From: Paenibacillus marchantiophytorum
Lineage (GTDB): Bacteria; Bacillota; Bacilli; Paenibacillales; NBRC-103111
Length of the DNA stretch: 64,000 nt
Reading direction: 5' to 3'
Assembly (NCBI RefSeq): GCF_014640555.1
Contig: NZ_BMHE01000002.1
Location: forward strand, 107,890-171,889
The notes under the pieces were generated by a model, which saw only the letters and a program-made list of their open reading frames with translations, searched no databases and was not told the origin of the DNA. A program made the translations under genes and the position numbers. How positions within the stretch are numbered: the first letter of the stretch is position 1; each line of letters starts with the position of its first letter. This document shows positions 20,117 through 28,882 of this stretch, piece after piece.

Positions 20117-20306
20117 AATGGGTCATGCCCTCAGCGGGTGAGCCGCTCAATAAAGGGTACCCCATTCGTCTTTATGTACCCGACGGCAGCAGTGAATGTC
20201 TGAATGTCAAAAGCGACCGTCGACGAATTGAAAATTAGGAAATGAGCGGTATTGTGGACGCATAAGATTAGACAGGGTTAGATCTGGCTAAAACCTGGGA
20301 AGAGAG
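20114..20306 (+). promoter_or_regulatory. Long structured 5' leader of the nucleotidase gene
   Basis: Between TATAAT (20114) and the ribosome binding site lie about 180 nt with several stems: AGCGG/CCGCT (20133-20147) capped on CCCT/AGGG (20128-20131 with 20154-20157), GGGTAC/GTACCC (20155-20160 with 20176-20181), and CGACGG/CCGTCG (20181-20186 with 20217-20222). The first outer stem and the second stem share bases, so they are mutually exclusive. I do not recognise a known riboswitch class, and no terminator is visible. Confidence 0.45.
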
Positions 20307-20315
20307 GTGAATGGT

Positions 20316-21770
20316 TTGTCAGAGCATTTGCAACGACTCGTTATTCTGCATACGAATGATCTTCACAGTCATTTTGAACAAATGCCCAAAATCAGCGCGT
20401 ATTTTGATCGTGTGCGCCGCTTATGGTCGGCTGATCAGGTGCTGACACTGGATATCGGGGATCATATGGACCGGATGCGTCCTGAGACAGAAGGAACGAA
20501 TGCGATTGCCAATCTGGAAATCATGAATGCAACTGGCTATGAGGCTATGGTGATCGGCAATAATGAGGGACTGACGTTTACACCTGAATTATTAAGTGCG
20601 GTTGTCCAAAGACATGCCGCATTCCCGGTTATCGGCAGTAATATTATCGATATGGCAACGGGTCAAACGCCGGAATGGATGCAGACTTCGCTTATTCTAG
20701 CGAAATCCGGGCTTCAGATTGGGCTGATTGGCGTAACGGCGGCGTATCAAACCTATTATGAGCTGCTCGGCTGGCAGGTGACAGATCCGCTTGAGGCGGT
20801 AGAAGCCCAAATTCGGCTTCTGCGCCCTCAGGTGGACATCTTGATTGTGATGTCCCACTTGGGGTTGGGGACGGACCAGCGGATGGCTGAGGAGCTGCAA
20901 GGCATCGATGTGATCCTGGGCGGACATACACATCATGTTCTGGAGGAGCCGCTGCTGCTCAGCGGCACTTATATTGGCGCGGCCGGCAAGTTCGGACAAT
21001 ACGCCGGCCACCTGGAACTTGCCTACGATACGGCGCAGCGCCGCATCGTGGAACTGACCGGCCGCGTCGTCCCGATGACGGACGCGAGCGAAGAAGACAG
21101 CAGCGTGGCGGCGCTGCTGGAGTATTACCGCATCGCCAGCGCAGCGGCGCTGGACGAAGAAGTGGCGCAGCTGCGGCAGCCGCTGCGCCTGGATTGGTAC
21201 GGCGAATCCCCGCTCGGCAACTTGCTTGCCGCAGGGATTCGCCGCTGGACCAGCGCCGAGATCGGGCTGGTCAACAGCGGCCAGCTCCTTCAGGGGCTGA
21301 AGGAGGGCCGGCTCACCCGCGGCAGATTGCTGGAAATCTGCCCAGGGCCGATCAACCCCTGCCGCTTCCTGCTCAGCGGGGCAGATCTCCTGCAAGCGCT
21401 CGAAGAGTCGCAGCTTGACGAGTTCATGGAGAAGCCGATTCGCGGCTTAGGCTTCCGGGGCGAGGTGCTGGGCGTGCTGAGTGTAGACGGATTAACCGTC
21501 TGCGTGGACAGCTCCCGAGCACCCTATGAACGCATTCTCGCCGTTCATGTAGGCGATAAGCTGCTTGAGCTTGATCGTGACTACGTGGTGGGCACGATTG
21601 ATATGTTTACGTTCGGCTCCGGTTATTTATCGCTCAGCCGCGGCAAGGAAGTGGGGTACATGCTGCCGGAATTTATTCGCGATGTGCTAGCTGTCGAGCT
21701 GCGCAACGAGGAAGCGATCGCCCAAAGTCAAAGCTTGCGGTTCACGGATCTGAGTAGTTCGGCAAGCTGA
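20316..21770 (+). CDS. Bifunctional metallophosphatase / 5'-nucleotidase (YunD-like)
   Basis: A 484-residue calcineurin-like phosphoesterase plus 5'-nucleotidase C-terminal domain, acting on nucleotides or UDP-sugars. Metal motifs: ILHTNDLHSHFEQ near the N-terminus, DIGDHMD, GNNEG, SHLG and GGHTHH. The C-terminal domain holds NSGQLLQGLKEGRLTRG and DMFTFGSGYLSL. There is no signal peptide, so it is intracellular like YunD. The TTG at 20316, 6 bp after AGAGGTG, is preferred; the GTG at 20307 overlaps that site. The 20880-21450 part is markedly GC-rich compared with flanking genes. Confidence 0.88.
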   Translation: MSEHLQRLVILHTNDLHSHFEQMPKISAYFDRVRRLWSADQVLTLDIGDHMDRMRPETEGTNAIANLEIMNATGYEAMVIGNNEGLTFTPELLSAVVQRHAAFPVIGSNIIDMATGQTPEWMQTSLILAKSGLQIGLIGVTAAYQTYYELLGWQVTDPLEAVEAQIRLLRPQVDILIVMSHLGLGTDQRMAEELQGIDVILGGHTHHVLEEPLLLSGTYIGAAGKFGQYAGHLELAYDTAQRRIVELTGRVVPMTDASEEDSSVAALLEYYRIASAAALDEEVAQLRQPLRLDWYGESPLGNLLAAGIRRWTSAEIGLVNSGQLLQGLKEGRLTRGRLLEICPGPINPCRFLLSGADLLQALEESQLDEFMEKPIRGLGFRGEVLGVLSVDGLTVCVDSSRAPYERILAVHVGDKLLELDRDYVVGTIDMFTFGSGYLSLSRGKEVGYMLPEFIRDVLAVELRNEEAIAQSQSLRFTDLSSSAS

Positions 21771-21887
21771 AATTATGTAGTTCATGTAAAGCTTTAGCAA
21801 AAAAGTTGTCAGATTCACTAAGTTGCAAGTAGAATATATAATTGGACAGGCTTCAATTAATCAACTCTCACAAATTAGGGGGAAACC

Positions 21888-22700
21888 ATGCATACTATTT
21901 TTGAAGCGATCATCATTGGGATCGTCGAAGGCTTGACCGAGTTTTTGCCCGTCTCATCTACGGGGCATATGATTCTAGCGCAAAGCTTGCTGAACACAGA
22001 AAATGATCAAGTGATGAAAACTTTTGATTTTGTCATCCAATTGGGTGCCATTATGGCTGTTGTGATCATTTATTGGAAACGTATTTTGTCCTTGTTTGGT
22101 TTAGTGAAAAGAAAAAGTGAAAGCAGAACCGGCAAGAAATTGAACTTGCTGCATATCCTGATCGGTATTTTGCCTGCGGGTGTGATTGGCTTAAAATTTA
22201 GCCATGTAGTCGATGAGAAGCTGTTTAACACCACGACGGTCCTCGTTGGTCTGGTCTTGGGCGGGATTCTGCTGATCATTGCGGAAAAGAAAAAAGCCCA
22301 GTCGAGTACGATGGTTTTGGATGACTTAACGTATCGTCAGGCTTTCTTCATCGGGTTGTGGCAGCTAGTTTCCATCTGGCCGGGATTCTCACGGTCCGGT
22401 TCAACGATTGCCGGGGGCATGCTGTCTGGCGTAAGCCGCGCAGCTTCTGCAGATTTCACGTTTATCATGGCAATTCCAATTATGTTTGGCGCATCAGGCG
22501 TGTACTTTTTGAAAAATTATGACGCACTTTCTTCCACGGATTTGCCCTTTTTCGCGGTTGGTTTTATCGTAGCTTTCATCGTAGCTTTATTAGCGGTTGT
22601 TTCCTTTATCAAGTTTGTTCAAAACATGAAATTAACGTATTTTGCTTACTACCGATTCGCTGTTGCTATCGTTTTCGGACTTTATATGTTCTTAAAGTAA
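21888..22700 (+). CDS. uppP: Undecaprenyl-diphosphatase UppP (BacA)
   Basis: Integral membrane phosphatase that recycles undecaprenyl diphosphate for cell-wall synthesis; extra copies confer bacitracin resistance. The 270-residue protein has the two family motifs: EGLTEFLPVSSTGHM (about 14-28) and WPGFSRSGSTIAGGM (about 163-177), with 7-8 hydrophobic segments. AGGGGGAA precedes the ATG. It is monocistronic, with its own terminator. Confidence 0.96.
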   Translation: MHTIFEAIIIGIVEGLTEFLPVSSTGHMILAQSLLNTENDQVMKTFDFVIQLGAIMAVVIIYWKRILSLFGLVKRKSESRTGKKLNLLHILIGILPAGVIGLKFSHVVDEKLFNTTTVLVGLVLGGILLIIAEKKKAQSSTMVLDDLTYRQAFFIGLWQLVSIWPGFSRSGSTIAGGMLSGVSRAASADFTFIMAIPIMFGASGVYFLKNYDALSSTDLPFFAVGFIVAFIVALLAVVSFIKFVQNMKLTYFAYYRFAVAIVFGLYMFLK

Positions 22701-22721
22701 CTTTAATTTAATCTTTTAGCG

Positions 22722-22747
22722 AACCGCGTCGAATGATGCGGTTTTTT
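22722..22747 (+). terminator. Terminator after uppP
   Basis: AACCGC...GCGGTT stem with a 10-nt loop, continuing into a TTTTTT run. Confidence 0.85.
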
Positions 22748-22817
22748 GTGTTGAACTTTTTTGTGAAATCTATTACATTTAGATAGAAAATAACGCTCAG
22801 CTAGCGGGGGTCCTTAA

Positions 22818-23951
22818 ATGCTGTTAATGCCGATCAACATGTGTCATCCTGGAATGAGGCTGGCCAAGAATATTTACAACGACGATGGTATGGTGTTGTT
22901 GGCCGTTAACGTGGAGCTAACTCAGAGACTAATTGATCGGCTTTTTTCATATGGCATCGATTATATCTATATTGAAGACTCGAGAACGGACGACGTCATT
23001 CAAGAAGATGTTATCCAGGACGAGACTCGAACCAGAGCTGTGATCGAAATTCGAAATACGTTCAAGAAAGTCATGGAAGACTCGAATAAGCGCGGGGCTG
23101 TTAACTACTATGATATCGGACGTAATTTCCGTGATGTAATGAATATGATTATTGATGACTTGAGCGCTCATGAGGGTGCGATGGTGATGCTCAATAATAT
23201 GAATATTAAAGATAACTATCTGTTTCAACACTCCGTGAATGTTAGCATTTACGCGATTATGCTGGGAATTAGCTATGGCTACAGCCGTGAAAATTTGGAA
23301 ACACTTGGATTAGGGGCTTTATTGCACGATATCGGCAAGACCAAGGTCCCTCTAGGTATCTTGCGCAAGCCATCCCAGTTGACGACAGAAGAATTTAATG
23401 AAATGAAGAATCACACCCACTATGGCTTCCAAATTCTAAAAGACGAACCGAATATTCCGCTGCTATCGGCGCATTGTGCGCTCCAGCATCACGAACGTGT
23501 GAACGGAAGCGGATACCCTCGCGGTCTTCATGGATCGGATATTAACGAATTTGCCAAATGGATTGGACTTGTGGATTCGTATGATGCGATGACGACAACG
23601 AGGGTCTACCGAAGACCGCTCCTGCCTCATGAAGCCATGGAGCAGTTATTTGCGGGTTCAGGCACGATGTATGATCAAAGCCAGATTGCGCTGTTTCGCG
23701 ACAAAATTGCCATCTATCCTTTGGGGATCACCGTAAGGCTGAACACAGGGGAATACGGCATTGTGTCCAAACTTAATATGGCTGTACCGCATAGACCGAT
23801 CGTACGCGTCTTGCAGAATGAAGCGGGGACCGTGTTAAAAGATCCCTACGAGATTGATTTATCGACGAAGCTTTCCATCTTAATTTCAGAAATTGGGGAG
23901 ATTAAAGTGGATGATTTGGATGCTGATTCGCATATACCGACACTCCTTTGA
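22818..23951 (+). CDS. HD-GYP domain phosphodiesterase 2
   Basis: 377 residues. An N-terminal segment (NIYNDDGMVLLAVNVELTQRLIDRLFSYGIDYIYIED) parallels that of the protein at 17157. The HD-GYP core follows: HSVNVSIYAIMLG, ALLHDIGKTKVPLGIL, HTHYGFQIL, LQHHERVNGSGYPRG, LVDSYDAMTTTRVYR. Predicted to hydrolyse cyclic di-GMP. All ligand motifs are intact, and no sensor or membrane segment is visible. The start follows GCGGGGG. A perfect terminator follows the stop. Confidence 0.92.
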   Translation: MLLMPINMCHPGMRLAKNIYNDDGMVLLAVNVELTQRLIDRLFSYGIDYIYIEDSRTDDVIQEDVIQDETRTRAVIEIRNTFKKVMEDSNKRGAVNYYDIGRNFRDVMNMIIDDLSAHEGAMVMLNNMNIKDNYLFQHSVNVSIYAIMLGISYGYSRENLETLGLGALLHDIGKTKVPLGILRKPSQLTTEEFNEMKNHTHYGFQILKDEPNIPLLSAHCALQHHERVNGSGYPRGLHGSDINEFAKWIGLVDSYDAMTTTRVYRRPLLPHEAMEQLFAGSGTMYDQSQIALFRDKIAIYPLGITVRLNTGEYGIVSKLNMAVPHRPIVRVLQNEAGTVLKDPYEIDLSTKLSILISEIGEIKVDDLDADSHIPTLL

Positions 23952-23976
23952 GATACAATAGAGATAACAAATGTGA

Positions 23977-24002
23977 AGAACCTGGGATCCCAGGTTCTTT
24001 TT
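23977..24002 (+). terminator. Terminator after HD-GYP 2
   Basis: Perfect palindrome AAGAACCTGGGATCCCAGGTTCTT followed by T residues. It ends within 20 bp of the MMPL start codon. Confidence 0.9.
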
Positions 24003-24021
24003 GCAGATATGGGGGATGCTT

Positions 24022-26244
24022 GTGAGAGAAACATCGGTCAAAGGGAATTTCTGGAAGTGGGGGTTTGCCATGCATCGATTCCGGTGGCTCGTTCTTGGAA
24101 TCTGTGTGGTGCTGCTGCTCAGCTTCGCCGTATTTGCAAGAGCAACGCCGGGGATGTTGAAGGATAACGGTTTTACGCCCAAAGGAAGTGAGTCCGATCG
24201 GGGCTTCATCCAACTGCGTGATGATCTTGGCGTTCCGCTGACGATGTTGAATTTGGTTTATCAAGGCGAGGGGCTGGACATGACGTCCAAAGACCATCAG
24301 CAGACGATTATGGAATCGCTAAGTGAACTCAAGAAGCTTCCTTATGTGGAAAGTGTGAAATTCGTTGCAACAGCGCGAAATGAGGGGTACAGCGATATTC
24401 AAGCGGTTACGGTTTCGCTGAAGCTGGATACAGATCCTGCTCTGGAGAAGTACCCGGAGCTCAAGCAAGCGGTTCATTCGCCTCCGGGCATGAAGGTTTA
24501 CGTAACGGGCGGCCCAGCTATTCTGCATGATATGCAAGAAGCAAGCAAACACGATATTGCCAAATCAGAAGCCATTGGGCTTCCTATTGCCTTGATTGTT
24601 TTATTATTTGTTTTTGGCACGCTGGTGGCGGCAGTGCTGCCCATGATCGTGGGGATCATGAGTGTAACCTTAACACTAGGAATTACCTATTTTATTGCGC
24701 AGCATCAATCCTTATCGAACTTTCTTCCCAATATGGTGACGATGCTGGGACTTGCTGTCGGCATTGATTATGCCTTGTTCTTGGTCAGTCGGTTTCGGGA
24801 AGAACTCAAGGTGCAGAACAGTGTCGCTGAGGCTGTGGCGATGACATGTCAGACGGCGGGGAAATCGATTTTCTTCTCTGGCATTGCCGTGTTGATTGGT
24901 TTAGTTGGCATGTTGTTCGTTGATTTAACCTTTTTCCGCTCGTTATGTTTGGGCGGCGTCATTGTTGTCTCGATCTCAGTCGTTGTAGCCAATACGATGC
25001 TATTGTCTTTGCTCGGGATATTGGGTCATCGGATCAATTCGCTGCAAGTAGTTCCTAAGCGATTCCGCAAGCAGGAGACGTCCCGCTTCTGGGAACGGAT
25101 TGCCTATATGGTCATGAGGCGTCCGGTATTGTTAGTTGTTCTTGTAGGGGGAGCGCTGCTCTATACGATGACTCCGATCGGACATATGAAACTAAGTGTA
25201 CCGAATGCAGAAGTGCTGCCTCCTACTTATGAATCCCGCTATGGCTCTGATCTGATGAAAGCAGCCTATGATCCGCGGATGATGGGTCCTATCCAAATCG
25301 TCGTCCGGACGGAGTCAGAGGTATGGGATGAGGCCTCTATTGGGCTTATTCGAACTTATAGCGATAAGGTTAAAGCGGTGTCCGGGGTCAAAGAAGTCCA
25401 AAGTTACTTAACGTCACTTGGGCAGCATACGGATGCCCAGTTAGCAGAAATGCTTAAGAATACGGCGGTAAAATCACAGATAGAAGACAATAAGCTGGCC
25501 AGAGGGCATACGGCTCTGCTCGTTGTTGTTCCGGAGAAAGCTACGGACGATCCTTCCACGGATGGTCTGGTGCGCGAGCTTCGCGGCTTGGCGATAAGCG
25601 GGCTGGATATCGCGGTGACAGGCGGCCCTGCGTACCGCTTGGATATCATTGACCGCATTCAGAATGAAATTCCGGTCGTGCTTATTTTCGTCATGGGCGT
25701 TACCTATTTCGTGCTGTTGTTTGCTTTCCGCTCCGTGCTGCTGCCGTTGAAAGCCGTGTTGATGAACATGTTAAGTCTTGGCGCAAGCCTTGGAATCGTT
25801 GTGCTCGTGTTTCAACAGGGGTATATGGCAGATATGCTGCATATTACATCGATCGGCTACGTCAGCGCTACGCTGCCTGTTATTATATTCTGCGTGGTCT
25901 TCGGTATCTCGATGGACTACGAAGTTTTCTTGATTTCACGGATCATGGAGGAATATGAAGAGAGTGGCGACAATGATAGAAGTACCGCAGCCGGGCTGAG
26001 GAAAACGGGGAGTCTCATCACGAGCGCCGCTTTCATTCTGGTTGTTGTTGTGGGTTCCTTCATTTTCACTGATATCGAAATTATGAAGGCGCTCGGGCTT
26101 GGCTTAGGTCTGGCGGTTCTCATTGATGCCACGATCGTTCGTGTGATGCTGGTTCCTGCTCTGATGAAGCTGCTTGGGGATGCCAACTGGTGGGCGCCCA
26201 AGTGGCTGCGAATTAAATCGCATAAGGCTGCTGAGAAGCGCTAA
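24022..26244 (+). CDS. MMPL/RND-family transporter
   Basis: About 740 residues in two homologous halves. Each has one N-terminal transmembrane helix, an extracytoplasmic loop of about 130-160 residues, and a five-helix bundle. The MMPL signatures are MVTMLGLAVGIDYALFLVSRFREEL in half one and VVFGISMDYEVFLISRIMEEYE in half two, with the GxDY-type residues thought to carry proton coupling. Substrates of these Gram-positive MMPLs are usually lipids or drugs; none can be assigned here. The GTG at 24022 is chosen for GGGGG 6 bp upstream. Confidence 0.88.
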   Translation: MRETSVKGNFWKWGFAMHRFRWLVLGICVVLLLSFAVFARATPGMLKDNGFTPKGSESDRGFIQLRDDLGVPLTMLNLVYQGEGLDMTSKDHQQTIMESLSELKKLPYVESVKFVATARNEGYSDIQAVTVSLKLDTDPALEKYPELKQAVHSPPGMKVYVTGGPAILHDMQEASKHDIAKSEAIGLPIALIVLLFVFGTLVAAVLPMIVGIMSVTLTLGITYFIAQHQSLSNFLPNMVTMLGLAVGIDYALFLVSRFREELKVQNSVAEAVAMTCQTAGKSIFFSGIAVLIGLVGMLFVDLTFFRSLCLGGVIVVSISVVVANTMLLSLLGILGHRINSLQVVPKRFRKQETSRFWERIAYMVMRRPVLLVVLVGGALLYTMTPIGHMKLSVPNAEVLPPTYESRYGSDLMKAAYDPRMMGPIQIVVRTESEVWDEASIGLIRTYSDKVKAVSGVKEVQSYLTSLGQHTDAQLAEMLKNTAVKSQIEDNKLARGHTALLVVVPEKATDDPSTDGLVRELRGLAISGLDIAVTGGPAYRLDIIDRIQNEIPVVLIFVMGVTYFVLLFAFRSVLLPLKAVLMNMLSLGASLGIVVLVFQQGYMADMLHITSIGYVSATLPVIIFCVVFGISMDYEVFLISRIMEEYEESGDNDRSTAAGLRKTGSLITSAAFILVVVVGSFIFTDIEIMKALGLGLGLAVLIDATIVRVMLVPALMKLLGDANWWAPKWLRIKSHKAAEKR

Positions 26245-26253
26245 TTGAAGCAT

Positions 26254-26284
26254 ACGGTCCTTGTGGCCGTTTTCTTTTTTTTCA
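26254..26284 (+). terminator. Terminator after the MMPL gene
   Basis: ACGGtCC / GGCCGT short stem with a TTGT loop, followed by TTTCTTTTTTTT. Confidence 0.6.
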
Positions 26285-26372
26285 ATCATAAGTTACAATA
26301 AAGGGCATAGGTATAGGCATGATAGGAACATTTTGCAAGTGAATAGGAAATGATAGGTCAGGTGTAAACAGC

Positions 26373-27500
26373 ATGAATATGAATGGAACACACTCCATCT
26401 TACCGGAGTTAACCCCCTCTAACGACCCATGGGATCCAATTCGGTCTTATCGGAAATATGGGAAGCATGTATTAACCAGCATCGAATTGACAATAACAAA
26501 TTTGTGCAATATGCGTTGTGAACATTGTGCAGTAGGGGATTCATTAACGATGACGGAGGGACCTCACATTCCCTTGTCGGTCATTTTGAATAAGCTTGAT
26601 CAGGTTGAGCATCTGGAGACTATCAGTTTGACGGGGGGAGAGCCCTCCTATCATATCAAGATTGTCAAAGACTATATGCTGCCAATTCTGAAGTACGCGC
26701 GTGAGCGAGGCATTCGCACACAAATCAACTCGAATTTAACGCTGGATCTTGAGCGTTATGAACTGCTGGCTCCTTACCTAGATGTCATGCACATCTCATT
26801 CAATTACCTGAATGCGGATGACTTCCACCAGGTTGGCTTCGTGAATGCCCAGCGCACAGTTGGCCAAGATACGGCGACGCGGATGTATGAACGCATGGTC
26901 AATAATACGATTGCGCTCAGCAAGGGCGGACTGTACGTGTCAGCTGAATCGATGATTAACACGCGAACGCATGAGAAGCTGCCGCAGATTCATCAGTTAA
27001 TCGATGAAATGGGCTGCAAACGTCATGAAGTGCATCCGATGTATGCCAGCTCGTTTGCTTCCCATCTGCCCATGGTTTCTCTGGACGAGTTAAGAGCAAG
27101 CATTCATGGATTGCTCGACAGCCGCAATCGTGACATGTGGATGCTGTTCGGTACTTTGCCCTTCTTTGCTTGCAATGAGTTGGAAGCCGACCGGTTGTTG
27201 GTCAAGAGGCTGCGCGAAGAGCCGAATGTAACGGTCCGCAATGATCCCGATGGCCGCAACCGCTTGAATATCAGCACATTTACAGGTGAGGTGTTCGTCA
27301 CGGATTTTGCGAACGAACCGCCTTTGGGCAGCATTCATCAGGATGAGCTGGATACGATTTTTGCCCGTTGGGAAAGCAATCCATTGAATCAGCGTGTCAA
27401 CTGTTTCTGTACGGCAGCCTCCTGCTGCGGACCTAATCTGTTGGTAGCGGACTCGTACTACAAGACGGTTGATTTCAAGAAGCGCCAAGCACTTATCTAA
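26373..27500 (+). CDS. yfkAB: Radical SAM/CxCxxxxC protein YfkAB
   Basis: 375-residue radical SAM enzyme. C45/C49/C52 (CNMRCEHC) bind the SAM-cleaving 4Fe-4S cluster, and SLTGGEPSYH holds the GGE SAM motif. A C-terminal CFCTAASCCGP cluster is the CxCxxxxC hallmark of the YfkAB family, presumably binding a second cluster. In B. subtilis the homologue is split or fused as yfkA/yfkB; this is a single intact frame. The reaction is unknown. Fe-S loading would depend on the suf system. Confidence 0.92.
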   Translation: MNMNGTHSILPELTPSNDPWDPIRSYRKYGKHVLTSIELTITNLCNMRCEHCAVGDSLTMTEGPHIPLSVILNKLDQVEHLETISLTGGEPSYHIKIVKDYMLPILKYARERGIRTQINSNLTLDLERYELLAPYLDVMHISFNYLNADDFHQVGFVNAQRTVGQDTATRMYERMVNNTIALSKGGLYVSAESMINTRTHEKLPQIHQLIDEMGCKRHEVHPMYASSFASHLPMVSLDELRASIHGLLDSRNRDMWMLFGTLPFFACNELEADRLLVKRLREEPNVTVRNDPDGRNRLNISTFTGEVFVTDFANEPPLGSIHQDELDTIFARWESNPLNQRVNCFCTAASCCGPNLLVADSYYKTVDFKKRQALI

Positions 27501-27530
27501 CGTCATTGACTCTGAAGGAGATATCCGCTC

Positions 27531-28868
27531 TTGCCACATACTTCCTTTGATTTTGGATCTATTGTGTTTAATCTCGTTTTGGTCATTATCCTAGTCTTAT
27601 TGAATGGTTTCTTCGTTGCTGCCGAATTTGCGCTTGTGAAAGTGCGGCATTCCCGTATCCAGCAGCTAGTGAATGAGGGCAGCGGCAAAGCTAAATATGC
27701 CAGCAAGGTGACATCTCAGTTGGATACCTATTTGTCAGCCACGCAATTAGGGATAACCTTGGCTTCACTAGGCCTAGGCTGGGTAGGTGAGCCAGCTATT
27801 GCGGATCTGATCATGGAGCCCCTTTTTCACGCATTAGGGATAGGGACTTCCGTCTACACGGGGGCTTTATCTTTCATTGTTTCCTTCGGCTTCATTACGT
27901 TTCTGCATATTGTGCTCGGCGAGCTGGCTCCCAAGTCCTTCGCTATTCAGAAAGCCGAACTAACCTCGCTCTGGCTTTCTGCGCCGCTGCTTTATTTCTA
28001 CAAGATCTTCCGGCCAATTATCTGGCTTCTGAATGGAGCAGCCAATAAATTATTGTCGCTGTTAGGGGTAGAGCCTGCCAGTGAGCACGAAGCAGCTCAT
28101 ACGGAGGAGGAAATCCGAATTCTGATGGATGAGAGCGTGAAGAGCGGACATATTGATCAGGATGAAATGGTGCTGTTCGATAATATTTTCGAGTTCTCGG
28201 AACGAATTGCCCGTGAAGTTATGCTGCCGCGGACCGATATGGATTGCTTATTCCTGGAAATGAGTTTCATTGAGAACCTGCATATCGTCCATCTGACCAA
28301 ACATACGCGTTATCCCGTAGCGACGCAGGACAAAGACACGATTGTCGGTTTTGTACATATTGTTGATTTATTAACGGCTGATCCGGATGAGGAACAGGAG
28401 ATCAAGAATTTCATTCGACCTATTCTCAACGTGCCGGAATCGATGGAAGTTAGTCGCGTATTGAAACTAATGCAGAAAAAGCATTCCCAACTGGCTATCG
28501 TTGTTGATGAATACGGGGGCACAGCGGGACTTCTCACTCTGGAGGACATCATGGAGGAAATCGTCGGAGAATTGCACGATGAGTTCGATATTGACGAACG
28601 CCCTGGTGTTGAGGTGAAGGAGAAATACACATCGGTTGATGGTCGTGTATTGATTGAAGATTTGAACGACATGCTTGATCTGGAAATCGAAGATGAAGAT
28701 GTAGATTCTATTGGCGGATGGTTGTTTAAGAAGCTTGAAGGTGCTCCAGTAAAGGGGAAAACCGTCTCATTTGGCAATCATGTTTTTGAAATTTCGGAAG
28801 TCGATCGCTTGCGAATTGTACGCATCCATATTACGAAAACGAATCAAGTTAAACCGGGAAATGAATAA
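27531..28868 (+). CDS. CNNM/CorC (hemolysin C-like) membrane transporter
   Basis: 445 residues. An N-terminal DUF21/CNNM membrane domain with about four helices (VFNLVLVIILVLLNGFFVAAEFALVKVR; GFITFLHIVLGELAPKSFAIQ) is followed by two CBS domains (about 210-335, VMLPRTDMD and LAIVVDEYGGTAGLLTLEDI). A CorC_HlyC domain ends the protein (VDGRVLIEDLNDMLDLEIEDEDVDSIGGW). Relatives are linked to Mg2+ or other cation efflux; the hemolysin label is historical. TTG start behind AAGGAG. It is probably co-transcribed with yfkAB (30-bp gap) and the next gene (14 bp). Confidence 0.92.
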   Translation: MPHTSFDFGSIVFNLVLVIILVLLNGFFVAAEFALVKVRHSRIQQLVNEGSGKAKYASKVTSQLDTYLSATQLGITLASLGLGWVGEPAIADLIMEPLFHALGIGTSVYTGALSFIVSFGFITFLHIVLGELAPKSFAIQKAELTSLWLSAPLLYFYKIFRPIIWLLNGAANKLLSLLGVEPASEHEAAHTEEEIRILMDESVKSGHIDQDEMVLFDNIFEFSERIAREVMLPRTDMDCLFLEMSFIENLHIVHLTKHTRYPVATQDKDTIVGFVHIVDLLTADPDEEQEIKNFIRPILNVPESMEVSRVLKLMQKKHSQLAIVVDEYGGTAGLLTLEDIMEEIVGELHDEFDIDERPGVEVKEKYTSVDGRVLIEDLNDMLDLEIEDEDVDSIGGWLFKKLEGAPVKGKTVSFGNHVFEISEVDRLRIVRIHITKTNQVKPGNE

Positions 28869-28882
28869 GCGGAGGAATCCCT

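Noticed and set aside
20120..20306. Molybdenum-cofactor riboswitch for moaDE
   Set aside because: The structured element is best on the plus strand, leading to the nucleotidase gene. The minus-strand leader of moaDE is short, and I could not match Moco-motif consensus segments.
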